Assembly (NCBI GenBank): GCA_963595735.1 | Contig: CAVBJJ010000014.1 | Coordinates: 1 to 42,546, forward strand | DNA from: CALWOS01 sp963595735 | GTDB lineage: Bacteria > Bacillota > Clostridia > Oscillospirales > Oscillospiraceae | Direction of reading: 5' to 3' | Length of the DNA: 42,546 nucleotides | Part shown: piece by piece, positions 7,868-14,552 of the stretch | How the letters are laid out: each line of letters starts with the position of its first letter | How positions within the stretch are numbered: position 1 is the first letter of the stretch | The notes under the pieces: generated by a model | Databases searched by the model: none | Told to the model about the DNA's origin: nothing | What the model saw: only the letters and a program-made list of their open reading frames with translations | Made by a program: the position numbers and the translations under genes

Positions 7868-8566
7868 ATGAACGAGATTTTGACCACCGGTTTTTCCCAT
7901 CTGGGGCTCTCTCTGCCACCGGAAGCGCTTGGGCGCTTTGCCGCCTATCACAAGGCGCTGGAGGACGGCAACGCCGTCATGAACCTGACCGCCATCACCG
8001 GCGAGGAGGAAACCGCCCGGCTGCACTTTCTGGACTGCGCCGCGCTTTTGGGTGCTGCCGACCTGAAAAACGCCTCTGTCATTGATGTGGGTACCGGCGC
8101 GGGCTTTCCCGGCATGGTGCTGAAGATCGCCGAGTCCAGCATCCGCTTGACCCTGCTGGACAGCCTGCGCAAGCGGGTGGATTTCCTGGAGGCCACCGGC
8201 GCCGCGCTGGGACTGACGGACATTCACTACATCCATGGCCGCGCGGAGGAAATGCCCCAGCTGCGGGAGCAGTTTGACTTTGCCGTTTCCCGGGCGGTGG
8301 CGCGGCTGAATCTGCTGTGCGAGCTGTGCCTGCCCTTTGTCAAGGTCGGCGGCAGCTTTCTTGCCATGAAGGGGCCGGGCGCGGCAGCGGAGCTGGAACA
8401 GGCAGAGCACGCCATTTCCCTGCTGGGGGGCGAATTCCACGCCGCCCACCGCTACACGATCCCCGGCACCGACCTGCAGCACTGCGTGGTGGAGATCCGC
8501 AAGCTGGCGCCAACGCCGGAGAAATATCCCCGCCGCTTTGCCAAAATGCAAAAAGCGCCTCTTTGA
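7868..8566 (+). CDS. rsmG: 16S rRNA (guanine(527)-N7)-methyltransferase
   Basis: The 232-residue RsmG/GidB family methyltransferase modifies G527 of 16S rRNA with S-adenosylmethionine. The N-terminal segment includes NLTAITGEEE...LHFLDC, followed by the Rossmann motif I VIDVGTGAGFPGMVLKI and later FAVSRAVARLNLLCELCLPFVK, all typical of the family. ATG 7868 is preceded by AAGGAGGA with seven bases spacing. A TTG two codons upstream is not needed. It is not in the usual mnmG (gidA) neighbourhood but stands alone behind repeat copy 2. Confidence 0.95.
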   Translation: MNEILTTGFSHLGLSLPPEALGRFAAYHKALEDGNAVMNLTAITGEEETARLHFLDCAALLGAADLKNASVIDVGTGAGFPGMVLKIAESSIRLTLLDSLRKRVDFLEATGAALGLTDIHYIHGRAEEMPQLREQFDFAVSRAVARLNLLCELCLPFVKVGGSFLAMKGPGAAAELEQAEHAISLLGGEFHAAHRYTIPGTDLQHCVVEIRKLAPTPEKYPRRFAKMQKAPL

Positions 8567-8671
8567 GCCTTTCCCGGGGCAAAGCCGCAAGCCGGACGAT
8601 ATTTTTTGCACAGATTGATGGTATTTTTGTGAAATCTTGGTAAACAAACTGTTAATTTCCCCGTTTGGGTA

Positions 8672-8700
8672 TTGCATTTTTCCCACACCTCGCATATACT
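8672..8700 (+). promoter_or_regulatory. strong promoter of the 27-codon small gene
   Basis: TTGCAT (8672-8677), 17 bases, TATACT (8695-8700). The predicted transcript starts about ten bases before a near-perfect Shine-Dalgarno sequence. Confidence 0.65.
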
Positions 8701-8732
8701 GACAGCAAGTAAATCAGTAAGGAGGTGTTTGG

Positions 8733-8816
8733 ATGTTGCAGTTTCGCAAGTTCACCGATTATGACATCGATGATTTGATTTTTGGCGAGACCGAAACTCT
8801 GGTCAGCGATCGATAA
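8733..8816 (+). CDS. small acidic protein, 27 residues, unknown function
   Basis: A 27-codon ORF starts MLQFRKFTDYDIDDL and ends LVSDR. It has an almost perfect anti-Shine-Dalgarno match (TAAGGAGGTG at 8718-8727) five bases before its ATG. A consensus-like promoter lies immediately upstream and an intrinsic terminator 11 bases after its stop, so it forms a complete transcription unit of about 140 bases. The peptide has a short basic start and an Asp/Glu-rich middle, with no signal peptide, membrane segment or cysteine. It matches no family I recognise. It could be a microprotein, a leader peptide, or a small RNA with incidental coding. The following gene encodes a conserved hypothetical protein. 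Confidence 0.55.
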   Translation: MLQFRKFTDYDIDDLIFGETETLVSDR

Positions 8817-8827
8817 AAACGGGGAAG

Positions 8828-8854
8828 CCACGCCAAGCGCGTGGATTTTTTTTA
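8828..8854 (+). terminator. intrinsic terminator after the small gene
   Basis: CCACGC pairs with GCGTGG around a five-base loop, followed by a run of eight T (8846-8853). Confidence 0.85.
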
Positions 8855-8861
8855 CATTTTT

Positions 8862-8895
8862 CCGGAGGGCGCACGATAAAACCGGCTCCCTCCGG
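8862..8895 (+). other. hairpin in the leader of the conserved hypothetical gene
   Basis: CCGGAGGG (8862-8869) and CCCTCCGG (8888-8895) are perfect complements around an 18-base loop, 42 bases before the next start codon. There is no T-run after it, so it is not a terminator. Its role is unknown. Confidence 0.4.
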
Positions 8896-8937
8896 TATAT
8901 TGCAAGCAGAAAAAACAGACTAGGGCGGTGTATTCCC

Positions 8938-9342
8938 ATGATCCCCATTGTTTGCATTGATGATAGCGGCGGTATGCTCTTTAACCACCGGCGGCAGAGC
9001 CAGGATCGGCTCCTGCGCGCCAGAGTACTGGAGCAAACTGCCGATGGCGTACTTTGGATGAACGCCTTTTCCAAAAAGCAATTCACCGAAGCCGCCCCCC
9101 AGATCCGGGTGGACGAAAGCTTTTTGCAGCTGGCGCAGCCGGAGGACTTCTGCTTTGTGGAAGACCAGCCGCTGGCGGAGCATCTCCCCCGGATCTGCCG
9201 GCTGATCCTGTACCGCTGGAACCGGGCATATCCCGGCGATCGGTTTCTGGATCTGGACCTGACAAGCTGGACGCAGCTCAGCTGCACGGAGTTCCCCGGC
9301 AGCTCCCACGACTGCATTACTGAGGAAGTTTACGAAAAATGA
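8938..9342 (+). CDS. conserved hypothetical protein
   Basis: The 134-residue soluble protein starts MIPIVCIDDSGGMLFNHRR and contains QSQDRLLRARVLEQ and WMNAFSKKQF. I recall similar short proteins in gut Clostridia, sometimes labelled ribonuclease Z, but none of the metallo-beta-lactamase motifs of that enzyme (HxHxDH) are present, so I would not use that name. There is no signal peptide or membrane segment. A weak AGGGCGG box precedes ATG 8938. The stop overlaps the ATG of the nuclease lipoprotein gene by four bases (ATGA), so the two are translationally coupled. Confidence 0.7.
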   Translation: MIPIVCIDDSGGMLFNHRRQSQDRLLRARVLEQTADGVLWMNAFSKKQFTEAAPQIRVDESFLQLAQPEDFCFVEDQPLAEHLPRICRLILYRWNRAYPGDRFLDLDLTSWTQLSCTEFPGSSHDCITEEVYEK

Positions 9343-10211
9343 AACAAAATCTATTTCCCCGCCTTTCATTGGCGGGGCTGTTTTTGGCGCTGTGCCTGTG
9401 CCTGAGCGCCTGCGCCGGGACAAACACAAATACAAGCAATACGGTCACCTCCTCCGCCGCACTGCCGGAATACAGCGGCGCGGCCTACATCACACTGGAG
9501 AACAATGTTCCGGATTTCACCCAGGAGGAGCTTGCCCAAGCGGCGACCTCCTATGAATCCTACAGCCCGCTGGACAGTCTGGGGCGCTGCGGCGTGGCCA
9601 TGGCCAGTGTCTGCACCGACACCATGCCCACCGAGGCTCGGGGCAGCATCAGCCAGGTCAAGCCCACCGGCTGGCAAAGCGTCCAGTATGACTTTGTGGA
9701 CGGCAAAAGCCTGTATAACCGCTGCCACCTGATCGGCTTCCAGCTCACCGGCGAAAACGCCAACGAGAAAAACCTGATCACCGGCACCCGGTACCTGAAT
9801 GTGGACGGCATGCTGCCCTTTGAAAACATGGTGGCGGACTATGTCAAGGAAACCGGCAATCATGTGCTGTACCGGGTCACCCCGCTCTTTCAGGAGCAGG
9901 AGCTGGTGGCGCGTGGCGTGTATCTGGAGGCCCAGTCCATCGAGGACGAGGGCGAGGGCGTGCAGTTCCATGTCTACTGCTACAATGTACAGCCCGGCGT
10001 GACCATCGACTACGCCACCGGCGAAAGCCAGTTGGACACCGTTGGCGGAACAGAGCAGGATTATGTGCTGAACACCAATGGAAAAAAGTTCCACCTCCCC
10101 TCCTGCTCCGCCGTGCAGCAGATATCGGAAAAGAACCGGCAGGTCTGCACCAGTTCCCGGGAAAACCTGATCAACCAGGGCTATACTCCCTGCGGCCTGT
10201 GCAAGCCGTGA
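9339..10211 (+). CDS. secreted DNA/RNA non-specific endonuclease lipoprotein with C-terminal Zn-type domain
   Basis: The 290-residue protein has a lipoprotein signal peptide (lipobox LSAC, cysteine about residue 26). The nuclease domain of the DNA-entry/Endonuclease_NS_2 type spans about residues 45-220. Its active-site block is NRCHLIGFQLTGENANEKN followed by LITGTRYLN, with the histidine as general base. A short C-terminal module (about 245-290) has H-x3-C and C-x2-C (FHLPSC ... CGLC), a probable zinc-binding domain often attached to such nucleases. It likely degrades extracellular DNA at the cell surface for nutrition or uptake. It is coupled to the upstream conserved hypothetical gene. 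Confidence 0.85.
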   Translation: MKQNLFPRLSLAGLFLALCLCLSACAGTNTNTSNTVTSSAALPEYSGAAYITLENNVPDFTQEELAQAATSYESYSPLDSLGRCGVAMASVCTDTMPTEARGSISQVKPTGWQSVQYDFVDGKSLYNRCHLIGFQLTGENANEKNLITGTRYLNVDGMLPFENMVADYVKETGNHVLYRVTPLFQEQELVARGVYLEAQSIEDEGEGVQFHVYCYNVQPGVTIDYATGESQLDTVGGTEQDYVLNTNGKKFHLPSCSAVQQISEKNRQVCTSSRENLINQGYTPCGLCKP

Positions 10212-10232
10212 GCCATGAACATATTAAAAAAT

Positions 10233-10270
10233 CCCGTCTCTGTCCCATTTGGACAGGGGCGGGCTTTTAT
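10233..10270 (+). terminator. intrinsic terminator after the nuclease gene
   Basis: CCCGTCTCTGTCC pairs with GGACAGGGGCGGG (two G-U pairs), followed by CTTTTA. Confidence 0.8.
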
Positions 10271-10303
10271 TGCCCGGAAACGGCAGAAATGCGGGAAATG
10301 CTG

Positions 10304-10332
10304 TTTCCTTTATCCGGAAAATATGGTATAAT
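10304..10332 (+). promoter_or_regulatory. promoter of trigger factor gene
   Basis: A perfect TATAAT (10327-10332) is preceded by TGG, an extended -10 element. Only a poor -35 (TTTCCT, 10304-10309) is present at 17-base spacing, as expected for extended -10 promoters. Confidence 0.65.
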
Positions 10333-10373
10333 TTATATATTATGCTAAGCTAGCAAGCACGGAGGAACACATC

Positions 10374-11587
10374 ATGCGATTTGCATCTGTCAAAAAAGAA
10401 AACAGCAGCCTCACGCTGGAGGTCATCCTGGACGGCGCGGAATGGACCGACGCCGTGAAGCAGCACGGCGACCCGAACAAGGCCGCCTCCGAGATGGCAA
10501 CGGCGCTTTTGAAAAGGGTCAGCACCTATCAGTTCCCAGAGCTGAAGCCCTACCGCCTGGTACGGTACGAAAACACCACTGTAATCGCCGCTGACAGCAA
10601 GCACTGCTGCCTGACCCAGTGGTACACGGTCTATCCGGATGTGGCGCTGGGCGATTACCGCGCCGTGACTTATACTGCCGAGTCGGCGGATGTCACCCCG
10701 GAGGAATTTGACACCGCCCTGGAAAACTTCCGGAAGAGCTTTGCAACCCCGGTGGAAAAAACCGAGGGTGTCGTGGAAAACGGCGACACGGCCGTGATCG
10801 ACTTTGAGGGCTTTCTCAACGGTGTGGCCTTCCCCGGCGGCAAGGGGGAAAAGCATCCCCTGGTCATCGGCTCCGGCAGCTTCATCCCGGGCTTTGAGCC
10901 GCAGCTGATCGGCATGAAGCCGGGGGAGGAACGAAATGTCCTGGTCACCTTTCCCACCCAGTNNNNNNNNNNACCCAGTACACCCCGGAGTTGGCCGGCA
11001 AGGACGCCGTTTTCAAGGTCAAGCTTCACGCCATTCGCAGCAGCCAGCTGCCGGAGCTGACGGACGAGTTTGTCCAGAAAGCGGACATCGCCCCGGAGAT
11101 CACCACCGTTGCCCAGCTGAAGGAGGCGCTGATGCAGCGGCTGGCCGTGGAAAAGCAGGCCGCCCTGAACGACAAGGCCGAGGCCGATTTTCTGGAGCAG
11201 ATCCTCGCCTGCTGCAAAACCACGCCGCCGGAGGCCATGGTGGACATGGAGGTGCAGCGGGATCTGAGCAATCTGGATATGCAGCTGCGCAGCGCCGGGC
11301 ATGATCTTGAGGCCTATCTGACCGCCTCGAAAATGACCAAGGAGCAGGTCATGGCACAGCTGCGCCCCGACTGCCGCAAGCGCGCCGCGCTCATGGCCGT
11401 GCTGGACGCCATCGCCAATGATATGGATATCCATCCTACCGAGGCGGAGATCCGGCAGGCCTACGAGGTCACCGCCGCTCAGTGCCAGAAGCCCGTGGAG
11501 GAAATCGAAAAGCTGGACATCTCCGGTATGCTCACCTATGACCTCAAGATCCGCAAAACGGTGGATACCCTCAAGGGTCTGCGCTAA
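10374..11587 (+). CDS. tig: trigger factor (ribosome-associated chaperone), split by an assembly gap
   Basis: Trigger factor binds the ribosome exit tunnel and chaperones nascent chains. The N-terminal ribosome-binding domain (about 1-115) leads into an FKBP-type PPIase domain (GDTAVIDFEGFLNGVAFPGG, LVIGSGSFIPGFEPQLIGMKPGE) and then the helical C-terminal substrate-binding domain (LPELTDEFVQKA onward). Ten Ns at 10963-10972 interrupt the PPIase domain and put the two halves out of frame. ACCCAGT is duplicated on both sides. Removing the Ns and one copy restores FPTQYTPELAGKDAVF, the expected family sequence, so the gene is intact in the organism. GGAGG precedes ATG 10374. Confidence 0.93.
10963..10972. 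other. scaffold gap (10 N) flanked by duplicated 7-mer
   Basis: ACCCAGT at 10956-10962 recurs at 10973-10979. The flanks overlap, so this is a placeholder join rather than missing sequence. Confidence 0.9.
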
Positions 11588-11612
11588 GCAGCCTTTTCTC
11601 CGCTTTACCCAC

Positions 11613-11654
11613 AAAAAATCGGCTTATGTTTTTTGAGACATAAGCCGATTTTTG
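11613..11654. terminator. bidirectional terminator between tig and the isochorismatase-type gene
   Basis: AAAAATCGGCTTATGT and ACATAAGCCGATTTTT are perfect complements with a short loop. T and A runs at the two ends serve both convergent genes. Confidence 0.9.
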
Positions 11655-11683
11655 CTGCTCTATTTTCTGTTTTGTTCGGGGGA

Positions 11684-12331
11684 TTATTTGCTCAGCTCCG
11701 CCTTGGCCTGCTCCGCAGTGACAACCTTGGCAAAGCCCTCGCCCCACAGATTCAGCTCCATGGCGTTCCATTCTTCCACCGTGCCCACCTGGTGGGGATA
11801 GGTACTCACGCCATCAGCCAGCACCACAACATTGTAATCCTTGTGATAGGCGTCCCGGACGGTGCTGTCCACGCACCAGTTGGTGCAGGTGCCGCAGACG
11901 ATGACCGTACGGATGCGCTTCTTTCTCAGCCAGGTTTCCAGCTCGGTATGGGCAAAGCAGGAATAGGTGAACTTGGGGAACACCACATCGTCGCCCACGG
12001 GCGCCAGCGCGGCGGTCATCTCGCAGTCATCCGTTCCCAGCCGCAGCTTGCAGGAGCCGTCCTCGTTGAGCAGACCGCGCTGTTTGTTGCGGAACCAGTA
12101 GTAGTCGTTGTGGAAATTCTCGTCCTGGGCAAACACGGACATAAACACGGGGATGCCCTTTTCGTTGCAGAACTTTTTGAAGTCCGCGATCAGGGGAATC
12201 TGCTCCTTGGCCTGCGGGGTATAGAAGCAATAGCCCTCGTCCACGAAGCCCTTTTGCATATCCACGATGATCAGTGCGGTCTCCTCTGCCTTGATATCAA
12301 AGGGAGAATCCCATTCCCAGTAATGTGCCAT
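11684..12331 (-). CDS. isochorismatase-family cysteine hydrolase
   Basis: The 215-residue protein has the catalytic triad of the cysteine hydrolase superfamily: Asp24 in LIIVDMQKGF, Lys120 in VFPKFTYSCF and Cys153 in GTCTNWCVDSTVRDA. Members include nicotinamidase, N-carbamoylsarcosine amidase and ureidoacrylate hydrolases, and the exact substrate cannot be read. It lies 41 bases downstream of an NCS1-type permease on the same strand, so I infer hydrolysis of an amide or carbamoyl intermediate of an imported nucleobase, hydantoin or creatinine-like compound. A strong AAGGAGG site precedes the ATG. Confidence 0.85.
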   Translation of the reverse strand: MAHYWEWDSPFDIKAEETALIIVDMQKGFVDEGYCFYTPQAKEQIPLIADFKKFCNEKGIPVFMSVFAQDENFHNDYYWFRNKQRGLLNEDGSCKLRLGTDDCEMTAALAPVGDDVVFPKFTYSCFAHTELETWLRKKRIRTVIVCGTCTNWCVDSTVRDAYHKDYNVVVLADGVSTYPHQVGTVEEWNAMELNLWGEGFAKVVTAEQAKAELSK

Positions 12332-12372
12332 GCTGTATTCCTCCTTATATTTGTGTTTCTTCTGTTAGTGTC

Positions 12373-13638
12373 TTATGCCTGATAGATCTTTGCGGGGGAG
12401 CGGCCGATGCAGTTGAGTACGATGCGGACAACGATCGCGCCGGCAACGCACCAAACCTGACCGATACCGGGCAGACCGGCGTAGGCCAGCAGGATGCCAA
12501 CGGCAATGGCGACAATGCCGCGCCAGTCAAACTTGACCTTGGATTCCACTTCCTCCACGCCGGGATAGCCCCTGCGATAGGTGAAGATATAATCCGCCAC
12601 AAACACGCCGATAATGGCGGGGATGGTGTTGGAAAGAATGATAAGGAAGGTGCCGAAGTGGGCAAAGAAGTTCATCAGCGTGAGCACCAGCGCGATGATG
12701 CCGCAAATCAGGGTCATCTTTTTATGCTCCAGCTTGAACATATTGCCCCAGGTCAGGGCGCAGGAATACTCGTTGCCCTGTGCCGGGCCCCAGTTGCCGA
12801 AAATGCCGATCAGCAGGCCGGGGATCGCCAGCCCCTGGGCAGCCAGCACATAGGGCAGATCGCCCTGGCTGGTGGCGATGGCGCCGATTGCGCCGATGAT
12901 GAGCATCAGGGGGTTGATGACCAGCATGAACAACAGCGCCAGACCCACAGCGGCCTTGGTACTCTTGGCAAAGCGGATGAAGTCCGGCAGCAGCGAGCAG
13001 GCGCAGCCGATCCAGGAGCCGATGGCGATGCCCACCAGCGCGCCGAAGGAAACGGTACTTTGGGGGATATAGGCCATCAGCCCTGCGCCGCCGCCCACGC
13101 TGCGGATGGCGAGGATCATGGAGATCACACCGAACACACCGATCACGGGGACGCAGATGGAGCCGAGCTTACTCATGACCTTCATGCCGAACATGGCGGT
13201 CAGGGTAAAGAGAATGCAGGAGATCACGGCCATGGGCATATAGGGAATCGCGGGAACCATGGCGTTGACGGCGCTGGCCATCAGGCCGGCATCCACCGCC
13301 GTCCAGCCCAACAGGGAAAATGCAATCAGAAAACCAACGATCTTGGCGCCGAACTTGCCGTAAGCATAGCTGCACAGCAGGCCAAAGGTCAGTCCGGTCT
13401 TGGATGCGGCGGCCGCCATGATACAGGCCAGCACCGCCAGAATGATGGAGGCGACAACGATTGCCTTGATGATGGTGGGGAAATCTGCGACAAAGCCCAT
13501 GCTTGCGCCGGCCTGCAGGGAAGTTGTCATAAAGACAAAGCCGGACAGGGAGCCGAAAAGGGACAGCGTTTTCATGCGCTGATCCATGGGTACTGCCTGG
13601 GAAGCAAACTGTCCACCGGAGTTTCTGTTTTCACTCAT
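12373..13638 (-). CDS. NCS1-family nucleobase permease (cytosine permease-like)
   Basis: The 421-residue membrane protein has about twelve hydrophobic segments beginning near residue 25. Features of the CodB branch of NCS1 symporters include the early GSLSGFVFMTTSLQAGASMGF, LLGWTAVDAGLMASAVN in the middle, and GNWGPAQGNEYSCALTWGN. Substrates of this family are cytosine, purines, hydantoins and related heterocycles, taken up with H+ or Na+. The frame is open to 13842, but ATG 13638 (MSENRNSGGQ) has AAGGAGG correctly spaced, and the extra 68 upstream codons look non-coding. It is followed by the isochorismatase-type hydrolase, a probable two-gene operon. Confidence 0.88.
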   Translation of the reverse strand: MSENRNSGGQFASQAVPMDQRMKTLSLFGSLSGFVFMTTSLQAGASMGFVADFPTIIKAIVVASIILAVLACIMAAAASKTGLTFGLLCSYAYGKFGAKIVGFLIAFSLLGWTAVDAGLMASAVNAMVPAIPYMPMAVISCILFTLTAMFGMKVMSKLGSICVPVIGVFGVISMILAIRSVGGGAGLMAYIPQSTVSFGALVGIAIGSWIGCACSLLPDFIRFAKSTKAAVGLALLFMLVINPLMLIIGAIGAIATSQGDLPYVLAAQGLAIPGLLIGIFGNWGPAQGNEYSCALTWGNMFKLEHKKMTLICGIIALVLTLMNFFAHFGTFLIILSNTIPAIIGVFVADYIFTYRRGYPGVEEVESKVKFDWRGIVAIAVGILLAYAGLPGIGQVWCVAGAIVVRIVLNCIGRSPAKIYQA

Positions 13639-13846
13639 GATGGGGATCCTCCTTCTTTTTTGAGATATGCCATGTGCCCTTGCGGCACAGCGGGATGAAT
13701 CGTGGACGCTGCAGAAAGCAGCCGTGCCATGAGGTCTCTCTGCTCCCCCTCTCCCTTGTTTGCAGACTGTTTTTACCGCATATTTGCACCTTGCATCTGT
13801 ACACGACTGGCGGTCATGTTTTTGACGCAAGTCCGAATTCACCCTT

Positions 13847-13875
13847 ATTGTAGCAGGTATTTATCGAAATGTATA
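13847..13875 (-). promoter_or_regulatory. candidate promoter of the permease-hydrolase operon
   Basis: Minus-strand TATACA (13875-13870), 17 bases, TACAAT (13852-13847). If real, the permease mRNA has a leader of about 200 bases (13639-13840). I recognise no known riboswitch in it. Confidence 0.4.
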
Positions 13876-14064
13876 CAAATTTTTTGCGCAAATCCGTCGT
13901 TATATCCTACAATTTTTCCAACAAAAGATTGGAGGAACAGCCAAAGTTCTGTTTTGTCCGCTTCGCAAGGACACCAGCTCTTCCATTTTTCTCCCGCGAT
14001 TTTGGGATTTTGGGAGGCGTTGCCGCGGCATGGAAAAATCAGAAAGAAAAAGCGAAAAGTCCTC

Positions 14065-14096
14065 TTGCCCTGCCGCGCTTCTTATGATACTATAAA
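14065..14096 (+). promoter_or_regulatory. candidate promoter of the riboswitch-controlled surface protein gene
   Basis: TTGCCC (14065-14070), 17 bases, TACTAT (14088-14093). An overlapping TATAAA (14091-14096) is an alternative -10. It lies immediately upstream of the riboswitch aptamer. The remaining 13.86-14.06 kb stretch holds no gene I can support. Confidence 0.45.
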
Positions 14097-14123
14097 ATAG
14101 TAAAAATCAATATCGACTCCAGC

Positions 14124-14375
14124 TTTTGTGGCATTTGCGCAATCGGCTCCCCGATGGGAGCAGGATACGCATCTTGTTTTGCTGAACAAGGGAATCAGGT
14201 GAAAATCCTGAACACGGACTGCTTGCAGACCCGCAGGCGGACTGTGCTGTAAATGTGGAGTGCGCTCTTTTTCTGCGTAAGCAGGTCACTGGTTCCGATT
14301 CCATGGGGCTGGGAAGGCGAAGGGCGCGCGCAGGCGGTTTTTCCGCCGGAATGCATCAGTCAGAAGACCTACAAC
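14124..14375 (+). ncRNA. cobalamin riboswitch (aptamer)
   Basis: Core features of the cobalamin (RF00174-type) aptamer occur in order. GGGAATCAGGTGAAAATCC (14190-14208) is followed by GACCCGC (14228-14234) and ACTGT (14241-14245). Downstream come CACTGG (14287-14292) with CTGGGAAGGC (14309-14318), and a B12 box AGTCAGAAGACCTAC at 14358-14372 (consensus AGYCMGgAGACCkGC, two deviations). TTGTGG (14126-14131) can pair with CCTACAA (14368-14374) to close P1. Accessory hairpins such as GCTCCC/GGGAGC enlarge the left part. It senses adenosyl- or methylcobalamin, and the downstream terminator suggests ligand-induced termination. Confidence 0.88.
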
Positions 14376-14433
14376 GAAGGAGTGTGTGTATTTCGTTGTC
14401 CCGTTTTGGGGCAGCGCCGCACCGTTGTGCCGC

Positions 14434-14468
14434 AAAAGCAGACAATTTTTGTCTGCTTTTTTTGTTTT
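14434..14468 (+). terminator. riboswitch expression-platform intrinsic terminator
   Basis: AAAAGCAGACAA (14434-14445) pairs perfectly with TTGTCTGCTTTT (14449-14460), followed by TTTTGTTTT. It sits between the aptamer and the start codon of the large surface gene, so transcription must read through it for expression. This is the expected layout of a cobalamin OFF switch. Confidence 0.88.
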
Positions 14469-14552
14469 GCAAAAGGCTATAGCCTTTTGGCTTGCTTGCA
14501 AGCCAAAAGAAAAAAACACATATATAGCAAAATTTCAGAGGAGGAACACACA

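Noticed and set aside
8938..9342. Ribonuclease Z
   Set aside because: No HxHxDH metal-binding motif and only 134 residues.
10374..11614. Frameshift or pseudogene in trigger factor
   Set aside because: The apparent shift is explained by the N placeholder plus the duplicated ACCCAGT.
12325..13698. 457-codon open frame on + opposite the NCS1 permease
   Set aside because: Low-complexity Asp/Gly/His-rich product that mirrors a membrane protein gene. Shadow.
13640..13846. Purine or other known riboswitch upstream of the nucleobase permease
   Set aside because: No purine, preQ1, guanidine or TPP core motif found in the minus-strand leader.
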